Below, one piece after another: positions 14,940-16,326 of a DNA stretch of 16,326 nucleotides (positions are counted from its first letter, which is position 1; each line of letters starts with the position of its first letter). The notes under the pieces were generated by a model. It worked only from the letters and a program-made list of their open reading frames with translations, made no database searches and had not been told where the DNA came from. The translations under genes and the position numbers were made by a program. Origin of the DNA: JAWLGW01 sp964569055 (GTDB lineage: Bacteria; Planctomycetota; J058); the NCBI GenBank assembly GCA_964569055.1, contig CAZMSZ010000149.1, positions 1 to 16,326 on the forward strand, in the 5' to 3' direction.

Positions 14940-16007
14940 GTGAAGCGAAACGCTTGGCTCGGCGTGGTCGTGGTGGCGCTCCTGTGGGCGGCACCAGCGG
15001 CCCATGGGTTCGAGTACGTGGTCCGCCCGGGCGACACCCTGGCCCGACTGGCCGAGCGGTTCGGCGTCACGGTGGCTGCGCTCCAGCACGCCAACGGGCT
15101 GAGCGACGACATCATTTACGTGGGCGAGCGCCTCGAGATCCCCGAGGCGGAGGCGCGCGAGTACGTGGTCCGCTCCGGCGACACGCTGGCCGAGATCGCG
15201 GACCGCTTCGGCGTGTCGGTCGCCGCCCTGCGCGCCGCCAACGGGATCTCCGGCAGCCTGATCCACCCCGGCCAGCGGCTCACGATCCCCGGCGGGAGCG
15301 CCGCGCCGGCGCCCGACGACGACGACGCCGCGGCCGCGCCCCGCGAGCACGTGGTCCGCTCGGGCGACACGCTCTCGAGGATCGCCGACCGCTACGGCGT
15401 GTCGCTCTCCGCGCTGCTCGCCGAGAACGGGCTCACCGCCAGCACGGTGATCCACCCCGGGCAGCGCCTGAGCATTCCGGGCGGCGCGGCCAGCCCCGGC
15501 CCGGGCCTGGCGCGGGTGGTGGCGCCCATGGACGTCCCGGCCTCCCACGTCGAGGTGCTGGCCCGGATCGTCAAGGGCGAGTGCCCGCCGCAGATGCCCT
15601 TCGAGGGCAAGGTGGCCGTGGCGGCGGTGGTGCTGAACCGCGTGCGCAGCCGCTACTTCCCCGACACGATCCCGGGGGTCGCGCACCAGCCCATGCAGTT
15701 CTCCTGCTACAACCCGGGCGAGCGCGACCGCCTCTACTGGGGCCCGATCCCCCAGTACGCCTGGGACGCCGCCCGCGCGGCCCTCGCCGGGGCCGACCCC
15801 ACCGACAACTGCGAGTTCTACTTCAACCCCTACCTGGTCCAGCCCTCCTGGGCCGACGACCTCGTGTTCGTGCGGCGGATCGGCGACACGTCCTTGACCG
15901 CGCACGACTTCTACCGGCGTCCCAGCGCGCGCCCGCACACCGCGACCAGCGTGGCGGCCAGCAGCCCTGGAGCCGCGGGCGCGCTGGGCGGCGCCTTCGG
16001 GAACTGA
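14940..16007 (+). CDS. Secreted cell-wall hydrolase: three LysM modules plus SleB-type domain
   Basis: This 355-residue exported protein has a signal peptide (1-23, ending AAPAAHG), three LysM peptidoglycan-binding modules (25-68, 74-117, 137-180; each begins YVVRPGDTL, YVVRSGDTL or HVVRSGDTL and ends with GQRL/GERL..IP), an acidic/alanine linker between the second and third, and a Hydrolase_2 (SleB-like lytic transglycosylase) domain (about 203-327). In ARIVKGECPPQMPFEGKVAV, E214 aligns with the catalytic Glu of SleB, and AAVVLNRV follows as in the family. The C-terminal 30 residues are low-complexity Ala/Ser/Gly. It would trim peptidoglycan in the periplasm. GGGAGG lies 8 nt before the GTG start. 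Confidence 0.93.
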   Translation: MKRNAWLGVVVVALLWAAPAAHGFEYVVRPGDTLARLAERFGVTVAALQHANGLSDDIIYVGERLEIPEAEAREYVVRSGDTLAEIADRFGVSVAALRAANGISGSLIHPGQRLTIPGGSAAPAPDDDDAAAAPREHVVRSGDTLSRIADRYGVSLSALLAENGLTASTVIHPGQRLSIPGGAASPGPGLARVVAPMDVPASHVEVLARIVKGECPPQMPFEGKVAVAAVVLNRVRSRYFPDTIPGVAHQPMQFSCYNPGERDRLYWGPIPQYAWDAARAALAGADPTDNCEFYFNPYLVQPSWADDLVFVRRIGDTSLTAHDFYRRPSARPHTATSVAASSPGAAGALGGAFGN

Positions 16008-16021
16008 GCGGACGCCGCGCG

Positions 16022-16043
16022 GCCCCCGAGCTCGAGGCGGGGG
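16022..16043. terminator. Possible stem-loop after the LysM hydrolase gene
   Basis: CCCCC at 16023-16027 can pair with the G-run at 16039-16043 around a loop that contains the palindrome GAGCTC. There is no U-tract, only GATTTGGG, so termination would need Rho or be inefficient. The ATTTGGG that follows echoes CCCAAATCC at 14803-14811. Confidence 0.3.
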
Positions 16044-16078
16044 GATTTGGGCGCTACCAAGCTCCGGCAGGGCGCTGC

Positions 16079-16084
16079 TATAGT
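16079..16084 (+). promoter_or_regulatory. -10 element TATAGT, probable leaderless start
   Basis: TATAGT is close to the bacterial -10 consensus and ends exactly 6 nt before the ATG at 16091. With a normal start distance of 6-8 nt the transcript would begin at the start codon. No ribosome binding site is present. Confidence 0.55.
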
Positions 16085-16090
16085 CCCCTC

Positions 16091-16326
16091 ATGCCTCGCC
16101 TCCTGGCGCTGAGCGCCTTCTTGTTCGCGCTGCTCGCGGTGCCTCAGGGCGCGCGCTCGACCACCGTCGCGCAGCTCGAGTTCGGCGAGCTGGTGGAGGG
16201 CGCCGAGCGCGTGTTCCACGGCACGTGCATCGACCTGCGCGTGGAGTGGAGCCCCGACGGCAGGCGGCTGTTCACCCGGGCCACCTTCGCCAATCACGAG
16301 GCCCTCAAGGGCGAGGACGACGCGCG
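16091..16326 (+). CDS. Secreted protein of unknown function (partial, runs off right edge)
   Basis: Only the first 78 codons are in the window. They begin MPRLLALSAFLFALLAVPQ, a Sec signal peptide with probable cleavage after GARS (residue 23). The mature part opens TTVAQLEFGELVEGAERVFHG and continues with ATFANHEALKG. This 'T-V-x-L-x-F-x-E-L-x-x-x-A-x-x-V-x-x-G' opening and 'ALKG' recall a widespread family of secreted proteins of unknown function in Myxococcota and Planctomycetota, whose role is not known to me. The start is fixed by the signal peptide and by TATAGT 6 nt upstream. Confidence 0.7.
   Translation, partial: MPRLLALSAFLFALLAVPQGARSTTVAQLEFGELVEGAERVFHGTCIDLRVEWSPDGRRLFTRATFANHEALKGEDDA

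Noticed and set aside
14820..15480. Repeated YVVR-SGDTL segments as a DNA repeat or CRISPR array
   Set aside because: They are coding repeats of three LysM modules with diverged DNA, not identical repeats with spacers.
1..16326. tRNA, rRNA, CRISPR array or prophage genes
   Set aside because: No cloverleaf, rRNA segment, regular repeat-spacer array or phage structural gene was seen by reading. Small or divergent RNA genes could still be missed by eye.

Overview
The window is very GC-rich bacterial DNA. It codes on both strands with short spacers, and two runs of N (7367-7466 and 11087-11186) mark scaffold joins, so this is probably a draft or metagenome-assembled contig. A KDO-CMP synthetase (kdsB) and several lipoprotein or secretory signals point to a Gram-negative with an outer membrane. 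The very high GC, the GTG/TTG starts, the kind of secreted proteins and a probable REP-type transposase start at the left edge suggest Myxococcota or a related deltaproteobacterial lineage. Planctomycetota is an alternative. This placement is inference.

Left part (1-6520, minus strand). A five-gene unit is read right to left from an excellent Fur box at 6501-6519: a small Cys/His-rich protein (orf158), a secreted kelch-repeat protein of about 12 repeat units, an iron-binding lipoprotein (FbpA/FutA type, NHYY motif), a fused double-domain permease (FbpB type) and an ATPase (FbpC type). Overlaps of 4 bp and 8 bp support co-transcription. The ABC genes form an ordinary ferric-iron importer. The unusual part is that the two genes nearest the Fur box are not known iron-uptake components, so this may be an undescribed extension of a ferric uptake system. 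Beyond the operon, positions 1-54 hold the first 18 codons of a probable transposase.

Middle (6520-11090). An endonuclease/exonuclease/phosphatase-family gene diverges from the Fur operon and runs into the first gap. A zinc-ribbon membrane protein enters the same gap from the other side. Then come kdsB (+), a DoxX-family membrane protein (-), a SMUG1-type uracil-DNA glycosylase (-) and, divergent from it, a SAM-dependent methyltransferase of the Methyltransf_32 type (+).

Right part (11187-16326). An iron-containing alcohol dehydrogenase, cut by the second gap, lies 4 bp downstream of a glutamine-synthetase-like ligase. Together they look like a gamma-glutamylation route for an amine or amino alcohol. 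Divergent from them are a two-part lipoprotein, a secreted cell-wall hydrolase (three LysM modules plus a SleB-type catalytic domain), and the start of a secreted protein that runs off the window. Three genes (6624, 7792 and 16091) have a TAnnnT -10-like hexamer only 6-7 nt before the start codon, which suggests leaderless transcription.
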